A stretch of 7,603 nucleotides of DNA from an uncultured Alistipes sp. (GTDB lineage: Bacteria; Bacteroidota; Bacteroidia; Bacteroidales; Rikenellaceae), in the NCBI GenBank assembly GCA_934754975.1, contig CAKVKI010000126.1, positions 1 through 7,603 of the forward strand. The letters run 5' to 3'. Positions 1 to 7,461 of the stretch are shown here, piece after piece; positions within the stretch are counted from its first letter, which is position 1, and every line of letters begins with the position of its first letter. The notes under the pieces are model-generated. The model was not told the origin of the DNA, did no database searches, and was given only the letters and a program-made list of their open reading frames with translations. The translations under genes were made by a program, and so were the position numbers.

Positions 1-3000
1 ATCATAGGGGCCGTAGACTTAAAGTTCTTCACGTCGTCGAGATTACGGGGAAGAATTTGGTTCTGACCGGAATACACCGCACCGATACCCGTAATTTCGG
101 CAGTCGTTGCGATATAAGGCTGATCTTTGAAGGTTGTCCAAGCATTTTTATTGAGGTATACGGCTAAGTTAGCTCCTCCGGCCGTCAGCGTACGGGTCGT
201 ATTCGCTTCGCTGTCCATCCACATACCGATGGCACTTGTCGTAGCTTCGATCGTAACGGGCATATTGAAATAATTCGAAATATCGGCGACCGAATTCACC
301 TTGATAGGAGTTACGGCATTACCGCTCGACTGCACGATCACTTCACCGGTCCCGATTTCCGAAACCTGAGGAATCGAATTGCGGATCTGACCTTTTGCGA
401 CACCTGCCGTAAGCGTAACAAGCACTTTGTCTCCCATTTTATAGTTGCCTTCGCTCCAGAATACCGAGTTGTAAAGCGAAATACCATTTCCTCCGGTCGT
501 AGCTCCGGGAGTCATCACGTAAAGCGTACCGAATGAAGCATTGCCAGCTTTAGGATCGCCGCAAATTACACCTTCGAAGGTATAAGTCACATTCTCGTCG
601 ATCACCTCGGCAGCAGCAGTCGCCGTGATCTTGGCCAGCAGTTCGGGAATCGTAATTGCCGTCGCACCGCCGCTTCCGCCGGTCGTTACAAACGTCTTAT
701 GATCGCCGTAAAGAATATCGCCGGTGTTCGGAGTCGCGTAGGCGCGGAAAGCGTACTGCGTCTCCTTCGTCAGGCCGGTAACGTCTACGGTCCATGTCGC
801 AGCTTTCGTTGCGGCCGGAACTTTCACAGAGCCCGTCCAATCGGGCGTATTTCCCGTAGCGAAGACCACATACTCCACGCCGACGGCCGAATAATCGGCA
901 ATATCGGCATTGGTGATCGAACCGCCCAGCGTCACCGTCGTTTCGGCCACATTCGAAGCGTTAGCCGTCGTAACTGCGGGCGTAGCCGCGCCGCCGTTAA
1001 ACGCAGCCAGATCAGCGGCATTACGGGGTGCAATCTGACCTTTGCTCTCGAATATCGTAGCGATACCCGAAATCGTACCGGTCGTCGCAACATAGGCGAA
1101 ATCGAATCCGGTAGCCTTACTATTAAAATTCACGACGAAATCCGTTCCTGCTGAAGAAACCGTAACGCTGCTCATCTTTTCCGCCTCAGGCTGCCATACG
1201 CCGCCTGTAGAGGTCGTGGTATTTTCAACAGTCACGGGCATACCGAAGTAATTCTGTATAGCCGTAGGAGCAACCTTTATCGGTGTAATCGCATTATTCT
1301 GCGAAAGAACTTCGATATCGGCTTCCGTCACACCGGAGATCTGATATACCGAATTGCTGTAAAGCTGACTCTTCGCAGTGCCGGCTTTCAACGTCACCTT
1401 AATTTTATCGCCGGTCTCGAATTTACCGTCCAGATCGAAATTGTAAAGAACGATACCGTTCTTAGGTTCCGAAGAGCCGGGAGTCATCAGGTAGTTATAT
1501 CCGTTGGGATAGTTATGGAACGTCTTGTCGCCGCAGACAACCGCTTCAAACGTGCGGTTCTTGTCGCTGTCAATCACGGTAGCCGTTCCGGTCATCGCAT
1601 TGACGATTTCGGGAATCGTAATCGGCTCGGTAACAACGCCGCTCGTCGGAAGATCGACCTCCTGGCCGCCTGCACCTGTCGTTACGCTCAGGTCATCGAC
1701 GCGTGTTCCGGCACTGCTGGCAATGCGGAGCGACAATTCGGACACGGCAGTCTTCAGCGTGAAGTTGCAGGTCACCCACTTGTATTTAGACTCACCGGCA
1801 ATCGATTCGAGTTCATAAGTAACCGTCTTCCACGATCCGCCGTCGTTGCCGCTCAGCGAAAGCGTGATATCGCTCGCACCTACGGCGGCAGTCGATCCGG
1901 CCGCGGCAAATTTGATCTGGAGTTTCGTCTCGCCGGATTCCAGCTTGAGCTTGTTCACATCGAAATAGCCGTTCGAAGCGACCCAAAGGGCGTTCGGACC
2001 GGAAATAGCGTCGGTGTCGGGCGCTCCGGCTTTGCGGATACTTGCCTTATTCCCGGTATAGGTAGTCTGGGCGGTTACACCCGAACCATCGCGGAGATAA
2101 TCGTTGAACTGAGCCACATCCGTATTTGCATCGACAGGATTCGTACCGAAGTTCTCAAAGAGAATATCGTTCGACACGACCTTCTGCTTTACAGTGACGG
2201 TCTTCGTATTCGTTCCGTCGGTCACGGTCAGCGTGCCGAGGGTAACCTCTGCATTCGTCTCATTGGCTTTCGATGCCGTAATCGTCACGGTGCCGTTCTG
2301 AGACCCTTTGTCGGGGTCAAACGTAAAGCCGTCGCCCGAAGCTTTGGCAACCGTCCAATCTCCGTTGCAGGTAATTGCGAAGGTTCCGGTCGAACCGGCC
2401 GCAGCATTAAGGCTGACGGTTTCGGGATCGACCGACAGAATAGGATCGTTCGAAACGAAGGCGGCCACATCCGACGGCTTGGTCGGAATCAGCTGGATAT
2501 TGTTGAAGTTCTGTTCGGCGGTACCGAGCATCGGACCTGTAGCGGACTTAATATATAAGGCAGCGAAATCGGGAGCGTCGGTGGCAGTGGCCATGTAGCT
2601 CTGGACCGTCGTCGAAGAGGGACCGTCGAGTACGATTTTACGTTTGGCACCGGTAGCCCATGCCTCGCCGACATAAGTCGACTGGGGCGTAAGGTCGTTC
2701 ACACGTACATATTGTCCCTGATAGTTGCCGGAATTGAACGTTGCGGAAGAAAGCGAGGGGATAACAAGCTCAACCGGGTCATCCTCCGATACGGTTACCG
2801 TCATGCCCTTCAACTCACGCAGATTCCCGAAAGGAGCGTACTCGGCGCTGGACAATTCGATGGTAACTTTCTTACCTACGGGATAGTTTACGCTGTTATC
2901 CTTGGTGAACTCCTTCGTATCGTAAAGGACTATAGCCGAATTGGGCAGTGAAATATTGTCGCCGACATAGAGCTTGCCGAAGTTGTTGCCATACTCGTTG

Positions 3001-3512
3001 TTGGCCAGAATGACCGCTTCGATGGATGCCTTGCTGTATCCCAGAGGAACGGTGTTGCCGCTCTCTACGCCCGCATGGGTATCCTTGATGAAAGCAACCA
3101 GTTCGCTGACTGCGCCGGCCACGGGAGCCTCACCCTGCTGAATGGTAACCGTCTTGGTGAAATAGGCGCCGTAAGAGTTCTTAAGCTGGAAACTCAGCGT
3201 TGCCGTACGGCTCTCGTTGCTTGCAGGTATCGAAAATTCGACCTCGGTCGTACCGGCCTTTCCGTCGGTCGCCGAGGGCGTCACCCAGTCTTCGCCCGAC
3301 TCAAAAGTCAGTATCCAGGGACGATTGCTTTTCACCGTAACGGCAGACGGCCCTTCGGCTGCGCCCCCGGCGGAAAAGGTCAATGCTTCGGGAGCAACCT
3401 CAAGGTAAGGCATCCCGTCGTCATCGTTATCATCCACACACGATGTAAACGCCGTCGCGGCGAACACGAGCATCGTACCGAACAATAACCTCAAAAGGTT
3501 TAACTTTTTCAT
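1..3512 (-). CDS. Large modular surface lipoprotein with BACON, DUF5689-like and FN3-like domains (C-terminus beyond window)
   Basis: The frame stays open from the ATG at 3512 to the left edge, giving at least 1170 residues with no stop in view. The N-terminus is a lipoprotein signal peptide: MKK, a hydrophobic stretch (about 4-22), then TSC with the lipidated Cys at residue 25. VDDNDDD follows, an acidic tail like the Bacteroidetes surface-export signal. Modules in order: BACON-like (about 37-127, ending TVTIQQG), DUF5689-like (about 136-350), second BACON-like (about 356-443, ending TVTVKQKV), a beta-rich lectin-like or choice-of-anchor-like module (about 445-615, containing RVDDLSV), second DUF5689-like (about 626-836, ending APRNAADLAAF), FN3-like (about 842-943) and third DUF5689-like (about 950-1169, ending LPRNLDDVKNF). 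No catalytic motif is visible. BACON domains are thought to bind glycans or mucin, or to act as spacers, in Bacteroidetes surface proteins; DUF5689 has no known function. A role in adhesion or glycan binding is inferred. An enzymatic domain could follow beyond the window. Confidence 0.9.
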   Translation of the reverse strand, partial: MKKLNLLRLLFGTMLVFAATAFTSCVDDNDDDGMPYLEVAPEALTFSAGGAAEGPSAVTVKSNRPWILTFESGEDWVTPSATDGKAGTTEVEFSIPASNESRTATLSFQLKNSYGAYFTKTVTIQQGEAPVAGAVSELVAFIKDTHAGVESGNTVPLGYSKASIEAVILANNEYGNNFGKLYVGDNISLPNSAIVLYDTKEFTKDNSVNYPVGKKVTIELSSAEYAPFGNLRELKGMTVTVSEDDPVELVIPSLSSATFNSGNYQGQYVRVNDLTPQSTYVGEAWATGAKRKIVLDGPSSTTVQSYMATATDAPDFAALYIKSATGPMLGTAEQNFNNIQLIPTKPSDVAAFVSNDPILSVDPETVSLNAAAGSTGTFAITCNGDWTVAKASGDGFTFDPDKGSQNGTVTITASKANETNAEVTLGTLTVTDGTNTKTVTVKQKVVSNDILFENFGTNPVDANTDVAQFNDYLRDGSGVTAQTTYTGNKASIRKAGAPDTDAISGPNALWVASNGYFDVNKLKLESGETKLQIKFAAAGSTAAVGASDITLSLSGNDGGSWKTVTYELESIAGESKYKWVTCNFTLKTAVSELSLRIASSAGTRVDDLSVTTGAGGQEVDLPTSGVVTEPITIPEIVNAMTGTATVIDSDKNRTFEAVVCGDKTFHNYPNGYNYLMTPGSSEPKNGIVLYNFDLDGKFETGDKIKVTLKAGTAKSQLYSNSVYQISGVTEADIEVLSQNNAITPIKVAPTAIQNYFGMPVTVENTTTSTGGVWQPEAEKMSSVTVSSAGTDFVVNFNSKATGFDFAYVATTGTISGIATIFESKGQIAPRNAADLAAFNGGAATPAVTTANASNVAETTVTLGGSITNADIADYSAVGVEYVVFATGNTPDWTGSVKVPAATKAATWTVDVTGLTKETQYAFRAYATPNTGDILYGDHKTFVTTGGSGGATAITIPELLAKITATAAAEVIDENVTYTFEGVICGDPKAGNASFGTLYVMTPGATTGGNGISLYNSVFWSEGNYKMGDKVLVTLTAGVAKGQIRNSIPQVSEIGTGEVIVQSSGNAVTPIKVNSVADISNYFNMPVTIEATTSAIGMWMDSEANTTRTLTAGGANLAVYLNKNAWTTFKDQPYIATTAEITGIGAVYSGQNQILPRNLDDVKNFKSTAPM

Positions 3513-3598
3513 AGAAGAGTTGTTTAAAATTGATTAAAAACTATTATTTTATTTCTAAAAAAACTTACAATTCCTTACATAATGGTAATATTATGTCT

Positions 3599-3629
3599 CA
3601 AATTTAAAATTATTTTCCGGATCGTCAAA
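3599..3629 (-). promoter_or_regulatory. Bacteroidetes-type promoter for the large lipoprotein gene
   Basis: Read on the minus strand, TTTG (3629-3626) is followed by a 19-base spacer and TAAATTTG (3606-3599). This matches the Bacteroidetes housekeeping consensus of TTTG, 19-21 bases, TAnnTTTG. The expected transcription start is near 3592, which leaves a very AT-rich leader of about 80 bases before the ATG at 3512. The leader has no Shine-Dalgarno sequence, as is usual in this phylum. Confidence 0.75.
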
Positions 3630-3702
3630 AGCCTAAACGCCTTTTTTATATTACGATTAGGTTAATTCGTAAACAACATCGCCCAATTCAAACACTATTG
3701 GA

Positions 3703-3746
3703 GACAAAAGCCCCGGAATATGCATTATCGTGCATATTCCGGGGCT
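3703..3746 (-). terminator. Hairpin terminator of the mltG to DUF4293 unit
   Basis: A perfect inverted repeat pairs 3709-3724 with 3731-3746 (16 bp) around a 6-base loop (3725-3730). On the minus strand it begins 15 bases after the DUF4293 stop codon. The stem ends in GGGGC and is followed by a short T-rich run (TTTTGT), as expected of an intrinsic terminator. On the plus strand the hairpin is followed by AATAG with no T tract, so it is directional. It also shields the lipoprotein promoter from read-through. Confidence 0.85.
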
Positions 3747-3761
3747 AATAGTCTGTCAGTA

Positions 3762-4226
3762 TCAACGAATGCGGTCGGCCGCGCGCACCATCAGTTCGTC
3801 ACGGAAAACAGCACGTGCAGCGAGGTATGCAAAAAGCAGGCAAACCAACGGCAGCACGATGGCCGGTTTCAACACCTGCGTATGGAATGTCTGTTCCGAA
3901 AACACCCGGTAGCTGAGAAAGTAGTACACGCCTTCCATAACGGCCGAGCCGACGAGCAGCACCATTTCCACGACGCAGAGCCGGAGCTGGAGCAGGCGGC
4001 GCTTGAACAGGAAAATCGTAATAAACGGCAGTACGCAGGCCAGCGCCAGCACGACGCCCATATAAACCGTCGGCTGCACGGCTTCTCCGGCAGAGGTTTT
4101 CAAAGAAAATGCATACAGTCCGAACTCTCCGGTTTCACCGGCGAACCAGGCCAGCGGAGCGAAAAGCGTAACGGCCATAAGCGCCGTGACAATCAGCATG
4201 TAAAGCGTTTGGATTCGTTGTATCAT
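3762..4226 (-). CDS. DUF4293 family integral membrane protein
   Basis: A 154-residue protein with four predicted membrane segments (about 7-29, 53-74, 83-107 and 120-138). It starts MIQRIQTLY and ends with the basic tail DELMVRAADRIR; both ends are typical of the Bacteroidetes DUF4293 family, and the length is usual for it. There is no signal peptide separate from the first membrane helix. No function is known for the family and no catalytic motif is visible. The start codon lies only 4 bases after the glycosyltransferase stop, so it is almost certainly translated from the same message. It is the last gene of the unit and is followed by the hairpin terminator. Confidence 0.85.
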   Translation of the reverse strand: MIQRIQTLYMLIVTALMAVTLFAPLAWFAGETGEFGLYAFSLKTSAGEAVQPTVYMGVVLALACVLPFITIFLFKRRLLQLRLCVVEMVLLVGSAVMEGVYYFLSYRVFSEQTFHTQVLKPAIVLPLVCLLFAYLAARAVFRDELMVRAADRIR

Positions 4227-4230
4227 AGGG

Positions 4231-5187
4231 TTATAAAGTTTTATCGATCAAATATTTGTTCCGGTCGGAGGAGCCGCGGTTAATAAGCTCGCCCAAAAAT
4301 CCCGCCAAAAACAGCTGAACGCCGAGAATAATTGCCAGAATCGCCAAATAAAAAAGCGGCTGATCGGTAACCGCCCGCAGCGGCAGTTCGTGAACCTGTT
4401 TCCAGATTTTCGCGGCGATAATCCAAATCGTCGTGCCGCCGCCGATAAGAAACATCAGCGTCCCCAGACTACCGAAGAAATACATCGGCGAGCGGCCGAA
4501 GTGCGACATGAAGAGTACGGAAATCAGGTCGAGATAACCTTTCAGCATACGCTCGACGCCGAATTTCGAACAACCGTATTTACGGGCATGATGCTCCACC
4601 GGCTTCTCGCCGATGCGACGGAAACCGGCTTTTTTGGCCAGTATCGGAATGAAACGGTGCATCTCACCATACACTTCGATCGCCTTGACGACCTTGCGGC
4701 GGTAGGCTTTCAGGCCGCAGTTGAAATCGTGGAGCCTGATTCCCGACACGGTGCGGGCCGTCCAGTTGAAAAACTTGCTGGGCCAGCGCTTGCCGACCGG
4801 ATCGTGGCGTTTCTTCTTCCAGCCCGAAACCAGATCGTATCCCTCTTCGAGGATCATCCTGCGCAACTCGGGAATCTCGTCGGGCGAATCCTGAAGATCG
4901 GCGTCCATCGTGATGACAACCTCCCCTTGCGCAGCCGCAAAACCGCAGTACAAGGCTGCGGATTTGCCGTAGTTGCGGGCGAAACTGATGCCCCGCACCG
5001 CCGGATACTGTTTTTTGAGGGATTCGACGACGCACCACGAATCATCGGACGAACCGTCGTCCACCAGAATGACTTCATAGGCATAGGCATGCTCCACGGC
5101 CACGCAGTCGATCCATGCGACCAGCTCGGGCAGCGATTCCGCTTCGTTGTAGAGCGGCACTATAACCGATATATCGAGTTTATTCAT
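4231..5187 (-). CDS. Family 2 glycosyltransferase, polyprenyl-phosphate (DPM1/ArnC-like) type
   Basis: This 318-residue enzyme probably transfers a sugar from a nucleotide donor to a polyprenyl phosphate at the inner membrane. The N-terminal GT-A domain begins ISVIVPLYNEAESLP. It carries VDDGSSDDS (42-50), FARNYGKSAAL (69-79) and the metal-binding DAD at 95-97, followed by LQDSPDEIP. FNCGLKAYRR (155-164) and the HHARKYGCSKFG motif (199-210) are typical of the DPM1/GtrB/ArnC group. Two membrane helices follow (about 237-259 and 280-302), as in GtrB-type enzymes. The ATG at 5187 was chosen because the conserved domain starts there; the frame stays open further upstream, and a GTG at 5199 is possible. 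The start lies 17 bases after the DUF4199 stop. The sugar and acceptor cannot be read from the sequence. Confidence 0.92.
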   Translation of the reverse strand: MNKLDISVIVPLYNEAESLPELVAWIDCVAVEHAYAYEVILVDDGSSDDSWCVVESLKKQYPAVRGISFARNYGKSAALYCGFAAAQGEVVITMDADLQDSPDEIPELRRMILEEGYDLVSGWKKKRHDPVGKRWPSKFFNWTARTVSGIRLHDFNCGLKAYRRKVVKAIEVYGEMHRFIPILAKKAGFRRIGEKPVEHHARKYGCSKFGVERMLKGYLDLISVLFMSHFGRSPMYFFGSLGTLMFLIGGGTTIWIIAAKIWKQVHELPLRAVTDQPLFYLAILAIILGVQLFLAGFLGELINRGSSDRNKYLIDKTL

Positions 5188-5204
5188 TTTCTGTTTCACA
5201 GTTC

Positions 5205-5783
5205 TTACTCTCCGGCCTGCGTATCGAACGGCCGCGGAGTACGCGAAAGTACGCCTGCAATGATAAGGCCGAAGACAGCCCCGAAAAGCAGGCTCACCCA
5301 GATACCGCTCCAGACAGTCGCAAGCACCGAGGGTTCCGGTGCGCCCTGGATCTGCTCCAGCGACTGGGACTTCACCGACTCCATCGACGCCGGTACGCCG
5401 CCGCCCATCGCCATCATATCTGTCAGGGCTTCGACCAGCCGGGAGGTGTAATTCGAATACCCCATAATCAGGTGCAGGTAGATATATTGCACACCACCGA
5501 CGATGATGCCTGCAAAGGCCGACATCGTCAGAATACAGACATATCCCTGTCCGAAGGAGAATCCCTCCTCTGCCGAATAGAGCTTCGAACGGTTTTGCGT
5601 AAAACGGTGCAGCAGGTAATAGTGCAGGACGACGACTCCGATCCATTCGATCATCATCAAGGCATACAACTTCATATTGCCCGAAAGCGTCATCATCGTC
5701 TCCAATATCAGCGACACGGCCAATACGCCTCCGATTATCGCGCCGTACTTCGCGGCATCGTTCCAGAAATTTTGTTTTTCCAT
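5205..5783 (-). CDS. DUF4199 family membrane protein
   Basis: A 192-residue protein beginning MEKQNFWNDAAKYGAIIGG, with four likely membrane segments (about 14-31, 39-57, 79-105 and 153-179). A polar, Met-rich loop lies between the third and fourth (about 108-152). Length, start and the EEGFSFGQGY segment (72-81) fit the Bacteroidetes family DUF4199, whose function is unknown. The ATG at 5783 is preferred because residues encoded further upstream in this open frame are basic, low-quality sequence antisense in style and overlap the YciO gene in another frame. The gene lies 28 bases after the YciO-type stop and 17 bases before the glycosyltransferase. As I recall, DUF4199 genes sit next to GT2 genes in other Bacteroidetes, which suggests a shared envelope role; this is inference. 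Confidence 0.87.
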   Translation of the reverse strand: MEKQNFWNDAAKYGAIIGGVLAVSLILETMMTLSGNMKLYALMMIEWIGVVVLHYYLLHRFTQNRSKLYSAEEGFSFGQGYVCILTMSAFAGIIVGGVQYIYLHLIMGYSNYTSRLVEALTDMMAMGGGVPASMESVKSQSLEQIQGAPEPSVLATVWSGIWVSLLFGAVFGLIIAGVLSRTPRPFDTQAGE

Positions 5784-5811
5784 GCTATTATTCCGAGTTA
5801 TCAATTTCCAA

Positions 5812-6414
5812 TTATTGCAGTTCGCCTTTGCCCTCGCGCAGGATTTCGGGTTCGTCGCCCGTGAGGTCCACGACCGTCGTCGGCACATTGTCGCCGACGC
5901 CGCCGTCGATCACCAGCGCCACCTCACGGCCGTACCGCTCGTGGATCAGTTCGGGGTCCGTGGTGTATTCGACCACTTCGTCGTCGTCCTTCACCGAAGT
6001 CGTAATCAGCGGAGATCCCAGAGCCGCGACGATAGCCCGCGAAACGGCATTGCCGGGAATACGGATTCCGATCGTACGCCTTTTTTCGAGCGCCTTGTCG
6101 GGCACGCCCGACGAAGCCGTCAATACGAACGTGAAAGGTCCCGGCAGGTTGCGTTTCAGGATGCGAAACGCCGTATTGTCCACCCGGCAGTATTCGGCCG
6201 CCTGAGCCAGATTCTCGAAAACCACCGTAAAGGCCTCGGCGTCCTTGCCTTTCATGCGGCGCAGCCGCTCGATCGCCTTGGGCGAACGCAGCGAGCATCC
6301 GAAAGCATAGACGCTGTCGGTGGGATAGATGATGATTCCATCGTCTTCCAACGCATCGACCACCTTCCGCAACTCCCTTTCGGAGGGGTTCTGTTCATAT
6401 ATTTTCGTCAGCAT
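5812..6414 (-). CDS. YrdC/Sua5-fold protein, YciO-type (annotated as L-threonylcarbamoyladenylate synthase)
   Basis: A 200-residue cytoplasmic protein that is one complete YrdC/Sua5 domain. Visible family motifs are IIIYPTDSVYAFGC (27-40), RRMKGKDAEAFTVVF (52-66), PGPFTFVLTA (91-100), KRRTIGIRIPGN (111-122), SPLITTS (134-140) and PTTVVDLTGD (178-187), ending ILREGKGEL. Members of the superfamily make threonylcarbamoyl-AMP from threonine, bicarbonate and ATP for the t6A37 modification of tRNA. Details match E. coli YciO better than TsaC: YPTD(S)xYAxGC, DNxAFRxxKxNxPG, EKRxTIGxRxP, and a TTSV segment where TsaC/Sua5 has TSAN. It may therefore not be the main t6A enzyme. There is no C-terminal Sua5 domain. 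It starts 20 bases after the mltG stop. Confidence 0.9.
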   Translation of the reverse strand: MLTKIYEQNPSERELRKVVDALEDDGIIIYPTDSVYAFGCSLRSPKAIERLRRMKGKDAEAFTVVFENLAQAAEYCRVDNTAFRILKRNLPGPFTFVLTASSGVPDKALEKRRTIGIRIPGNAVSRAIVAALGSPLITTSVKDDDEVVEYTTDPELIHERYGREVALVIDGGVGDNVPTTVVDLTGDEPEILREGKGELQ

Positions 6415-6419
6415 GAATA

Positions 6420-6427
6420 CAAATGTA
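6420..6427 (-). promoter_or_regulatory. Possible internal -7 element before the YciO-type gene
   Basis: Minus-strand TACATTTG fits the Bacteroidetes -7 consensus TAnnTTTG and lies 5 bases before the ATG at 6414, so transcription would begin at or inside the start codon. No TTTG stands at the expected -33 position, where GCGC is found instead. It could be a weak internal promoter giving a leaderless message, or a chance match in the mltG to yciO gap. Confidence 0.3.
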
Positions 6428-6434
6428 CGAAAAA

Positions 6435-7448
6435 TTATTTAATCTTGCGCCGGTTCAGTTCCTTGCTGTACGCCCGGGCATTGGCATTGTGTTCGCGCAG
6501 TGTCTTCGCAAAATTGTGGTAGCCGTCGAACGTATCCCGGGCGCAAAAGAAAATATAGTCGTGCTTTTCGTAATTCAGCACCGCGTCGATGGCATTGATA
6601 CCCGGCATGCAAATAGGCGACGGCGGAAGTCCCTTATTTAAATAGGTGTTGTACGGGGATTCGTACTTCAGGTGCTTGTACAAGATGCGGCGCAGGCCGA
6701 AGTCCTGCATTGCGTATTTAATCGTCGGATCAGCCTGCAGGGGCATTCCCTTGTTCAGCCGATTGACATATACGCCGGCGACACGGGGCATTTCGTCGGT
6801 CTTGCGCGTCTCTTCATAGACGATCGATGCGAGGGTCATGACCTCGAACCGGCTCAGGCCGCTGCGTTTGCGCAGGGCATCCCGCTCCGGCGTCCAGAAA
6901 CGGTCGTATTCGCGTTTCATCCGGTCCACGAATTCCTCTGGCGTGACCGTCCAATAGAATTCATAGGTGTTGGGAATAAACATCGAAAAAAGGGTCAGGC
7001 TGTCGAAACCCGCTTTTCGGGCTACTTCGTCCGAAGTCAGCGCCCGCATGATCGCCGCGGAATCGGCATCGATCTGGCCGGCGAGTTTCTGCGCCAGCTG
7101 GGCGGGAATCCGCACGTTGTTGATCGTCACCTGCACGGGAGTCTGCATACCCAGTTTAAGCATCCGGACCACCCTGACAACGCTCATACCCCGTTTCAGG
7201 ACATAATGTCCGGGCTTGAAAGTTCCGGCCAGATTGATGCGCCGGGCATAGACGCCGAACGCCCAATGGTGTTTCAACTCCGGCAGCAGGGAATCGACGA
7301 GGTCCCGGTAATCGGCCCGGCTGCTGACAAAGAGTTCGCGTTCCTTCTTTACGGCATTGCCATAGAACTGCTGCCGGACGACGAATCCCGCGATCAGCAG
7401 GCACAGCAGGCCGGCGAAAAAGATATAGAGAAAAGTTTTTTTACGCAT
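6435..7448 (-). CDS. mltG: Endolytic murein transglycosylase MltG
   Basis: MltG (YceG) cleaves nascent glycan strands of peptidoglycan at the outer face of the inner membrane and is thought to set their length by acting as a terminase. The 337-residue protein has a basic start (MRKK), one membrane helix (about 6-28) and a LysM-like region (about 70-112, GTFKPGHYVLKRGMSV). The YceG catalytic domain follows, with LASIVYEETRK (206-216), VYVNRLNKGMPLQADPT (226-242), SPYNTYLNKGLPPSPI (264-279) and HNFAKTLREHN (311-321). Glu213 aligns with the catalytic Glu of E. coli MltG (E218, recalled alignment). The ATG at 7448 gives the proper MRKK membrane anchor; the frame runs open to 7553, but that would run into the SRP RNA gene. 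It is the first gene of the unit. Confidence 0.95.
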   Translation of the reverse strand: MRKKTFLYIFFAGLLCLLIAGFVVRQQFYGNAVKKERELFVSSRADYRDLVDSLLPELKHHWAFGVYARRINLAGTFKPGHYVLKRGMSVVRVVRMLKLGMQTPVQVTINNVRIPAQLAQKLAGQIDADSAAIMRALTSDEVARKAGFDSLTLFSMFIPNTYEFYWTVTPEEFVDRMKREYDRFWTPERDALRKRSGLSRFEVMTLASIVYEETRKTDEMPRVAGVYVNRLNKGMPLQADPTIKYAMQDFGLRRILYKHLKYESPYNTYLNKGLPPSPICMPGINAIDAVLNYEKHDYIFFCARDTFDGYHNFAKTLREHNANARAYSKELNRRKIK

Positions 7449-7461
7449 CAGGTCGAAAATT

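Noticed and set aside
699..1154. Plus-strand open frame of 151 residues
   Set aside because: It is antisense to the FN3-like and DUF5689-like coding region and contains only low-quality Arg-rich sequence.
1515..2558. Plus-strand open frame of 347 residues
   Set aside because: It is antisense to the well-supported lipoprotein frame, rich in Arg/Gly/Ile with no recognisable domain, and has no promoter or family motif.
3622..3650. Possible small terminator-like hairpin with a T run on the plus strand
   Set aside because: Only about five A/T-dominated pairs can form (AAAAG with CTTTT) and no plus-strand gene precedes it. It overlaps the lipoprotein -33 region.
4390..5451. Plus-strand open frame of 353 residues
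   Set aside because: It is the antisense shadow of the GT2 and DUF4199 genes. Its composition (many His, Arg, Phe) is that of a reverse-complement frame.
5188..5646. N-terminal extension of the glycosyltransferase to 5646
   Set aside because: The extra residues are an out-of-frame reading of the DUF4199 gene; the GT2 domain starts directly after the Met at 5187.
5677..6522. Plus-strand open frame of 281 residues
   Set aside because: It lies antisense to the DUF4199, YciO-type and mltG genes and shows no domain.
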